The notes beneath the pieces were generated by a model that was given only the letters and a program-made list of their open reading frames with translations, ran no database searches and was not told the origin of the DNA. From Streptomyces sp. SAT1 (GTDB taxonomy: Bacteria > Actinomycetota > Actinomycetes > Streptomycetales > Streptomycetaceae), in NCBI RefSeq assembly GCF_001654495.1, contig NZ_CP015849.1:2680501-2744500 (forward strand): DNA of 64,000 nt, read 5' to 3'. This document shows positions 62,916-64,000 of the stretch, piece by piece; positions within the stretch are counted from its first letter, which is position 1; the number at the start of each line of letters is the position of its first letter. The position numbers were made by a program, and so were the translations under genes.

Positions 62916-63545
62916 TCAGGTGCGGGCGAGGGCGGCGCGGCGGCGGTGGCGGGCGACCCGTTCGCGGTTGCCGCAGACCTCGCTGGAGCACCAGCGGCGC
63001 CGCCGGCCCCGGGAGGTGTCCAGGTACACGAGGGGGCAGTTGTCGCCCGCGCACCGGCGCAGCGCGGCGCGCGCGGCGGGGTCCGTGAGCAGGTCCAGGG
63101 CGTCACGGGCGACGGCCGCGAGCAGCGCGGCGCGCTCGGGCGGGGCGGCCAGCGCCCGTACGAGGGCGCCGTCCGCGCCGCGCACGGCGCGCGGGGCGGG
63201 CGGGGCGGCGCGCGCGGTGTCGTTGACGCGGGCCAGGGCGAGCGCGAGGCCGTGGGCGCGCGGGTCGCGCGGGTCGCGCGGCGGTCCGTCCAGGTGCGCG
63301 TTCACCAGGTACGCCACCTGCCCGCGCAGTTCGCGGAAGGCCGCCGCCCAGGTGTGGTCGGCGTGCGCGAGGCCGGTGCCCGGCGGGACCAGGCCCGAGC
63401 CCGTGATCCAGGCGCGCAGCGGCGCGGGGGTGCCGAGCCGTTCCGCCGGGTGGGTGGTGGCGAGCAGGTCCAGACAGATCCGCCCGGTGTCGAAGCGCAG
63501 TTCGGGAAGGACCGTGGCCGTGTGCGGAGCCGTACCCAGTGCCAT
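62916..63545 (-). CDS. CGNR zinc-finger transcription regulator
   Basis: The 209-aa product ends in the CGNR zinc finger: CAGDNCPLVYLDTSRGRRRRWCSSEVCGNRERVARHRRR, where the Cys pairs hold zinc and the basic tail binds DNA. The N-terminal region (ABATE domain) starts LRFDTGRICLDLLATTHPAERL and is the likely ligand-binding part. Many such genes sit divergently from a small membrane or enzyme gene they control, here the DUF1772 gene 203 bp away. ATG 63545 is the natural start. Confidence 0.92.
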   Translation of the reverse strand: MALGTAPHTATVLPELRFDTGRICLDLLATTHPAERLGTPAPLRAWITGSGLVPPGTGLAHADHTWAAAFRELRGQVAYLVNAHLDGPPRDPRDPRAHGLALALARVNDTARAAPPAPRAVRGADGALVRALAAPPERAALLAAVARDALDLLTDPAARAALRRCAGDNCPLVYLDTSRGRRRRWCSSEVCGNRERVARHRRRAALART

Positions 63546-63747
63546 GTGCCTGTCACCGCCTAGGGGGCGACACCCCGGCCGGTCGCCGGACCGGGCGGCG
63601 GGGTGCTCGTCAGGGCTGGGGGAAGCGTTCCCTCCCACAGTGCCCGCCCGTCCCCCCGGCCGGAACCCCCCGCGCGTGGACGGCCGCGTATGCGCCCGCG
63701 CCTCTCGGCGATGGGCGCGGGCCGGGCGGGTGCGTTGACTGGACGGT

Positions 63748-64000
63748 ATGACGGACATCGAGATCGGCGGCGGGGACGGGGTGCGGCGCGGCGCCGCGGC
63801 GGGCGTGCTGGGCGCAGCCGCCGTCGCCACCGGGCTGCTGGCGGGCGTCTGCTACGTCTTCGCCTGCGCGGTGATGCCCGCGCTGGCCCGCAGCGGCGAC
63901 CGCACGTACGTCGAGGTCATGCGGGACGTCAACGACGTGATCCAGAACCCGCTCTTCCTCCTCGCCTTCCTCGGCGCCCCGCTGCTGACCGGCGTCTCGG
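63748..64000 (+). CDS. DUF1772 (anthrone oxygenase-like) membrane protein, cut by the window end
   Basis: The first 84 residues are visible: after a short acidic start comes a hydrophobic helix (AGVLGAAAVATGLLAGVCYVFACAVMPAL), then YVEVMRDVNDVIQNPLFLLAFLGAPLL, the DUF1772 pattern with the conserved Asn-Pro. It continues past the window end. Divergent from the CGNR regulator, which may control it. Confidence 0.75.
   Translation, partial: MTDIEIGGGDGVRRGAAAGVLGAAAVATGLLAGVCYVFACAVMPALARSGDRTYVEVMRDVNDVIQNPLFLLAFLGAPLLTGVS

Overview
The window is about 73% G+C with strongly G/C-ending codons, dense gene packing and frequent 4-bp start/stop overlaps. It carries Streptomyces marker families (SsgA-like protein, DasR sites, DUF2017 next to ClpS, RDD proteins with Gly/Pro/Tyr repeats). 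From memory, the gene order (nagF/nagE1/nagE2, cysM-cysO-mec, clpS/pncB, M6 protease, ssgG, hpdA/hpdR, murA, hup, malic enzyme, HelD) matches the S. coelicolor SCO2897-SCO2954 core region, so this is core chromosome of a Streptomyces close to that group.

Layout. 1-2260: tail of a Gly/Thr-rich protein, a SugE/Gdx exporter behind a guanidine-III (ykkC-III) riboswitch, a lone GroES-like protein, a DUF3618 protein and a Bcp peroxiredoxin. 2353-3592: two tandem HNH nuclease genes ending 15 bp before an unusual tRNA with anticodon UAG. 3649-8930: rdgB, a lipoprotein, rph, and the GlcNAc phosphotransferase genes nagF, nagE1, nagE2 with DasR (dre) sites. 8978-15693: an RNase Z-like hydrolase, a membrane-tethered PemK/MazF-like protein, a lipoprotein, a sedolisin protease, and the CysO-dependent cysteine module (mec, cysO, cysM) with a cysteine leader peptide and attenuator. 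15877-20812: amino-acid permease, DUF2017, clpS, then divergent pncB and pncA (NAD salvage). 20851-30996: secreted M6 protease, small membrane proteins, two RDD proteins, ssgG, an FAD oxidase and a TPR protein. 31099-39099: hppD with its divergent AsnC-type regulator, an ArsR-like regulator behind a four-fold 14-bp repeat, a Lon-fold secreted protein, an IclR regulator, an SF2 helicase and an MFS transporter.

39323-44250 is the most accessory stretch. Next to tRNA-Cys lie a DUF262/DUF1524 nuclease, an Mrr-like endonuclease with a probable 5' frameshift, and a DUF4365 nuclease-like gene, followed by a two-domain SUKH-4 immunity-like gene. This looks like a small defence island.

44387-49811 is a three-gene molybdenum hydroxylase operon (FAD, 2Fe-2S, Mo subunits) with two oddities: a roughly 490-residue disordered N-terminal extension on the 2Fe-2S subunit, and loss of the usual catalytic Glu in the Mo subunit. 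50153-54912 is a sugar-uptake operon (binding protein, two permeases, GH20 hexosaminidase), functionally related to the GlcNAc PTS at the left. 55148-64000: DUF3039, YqgE, murA, hup, NAD-malic enzyme, HelD-type RNAP-recycling helicase, a CGNR zinc-finger regulator and the start of a DUF1772 membrane protein.

No CRISPR array, rRNA, transposase or integrase was seen. Gene-family calls rest on motifs read by eye; no database search was run.
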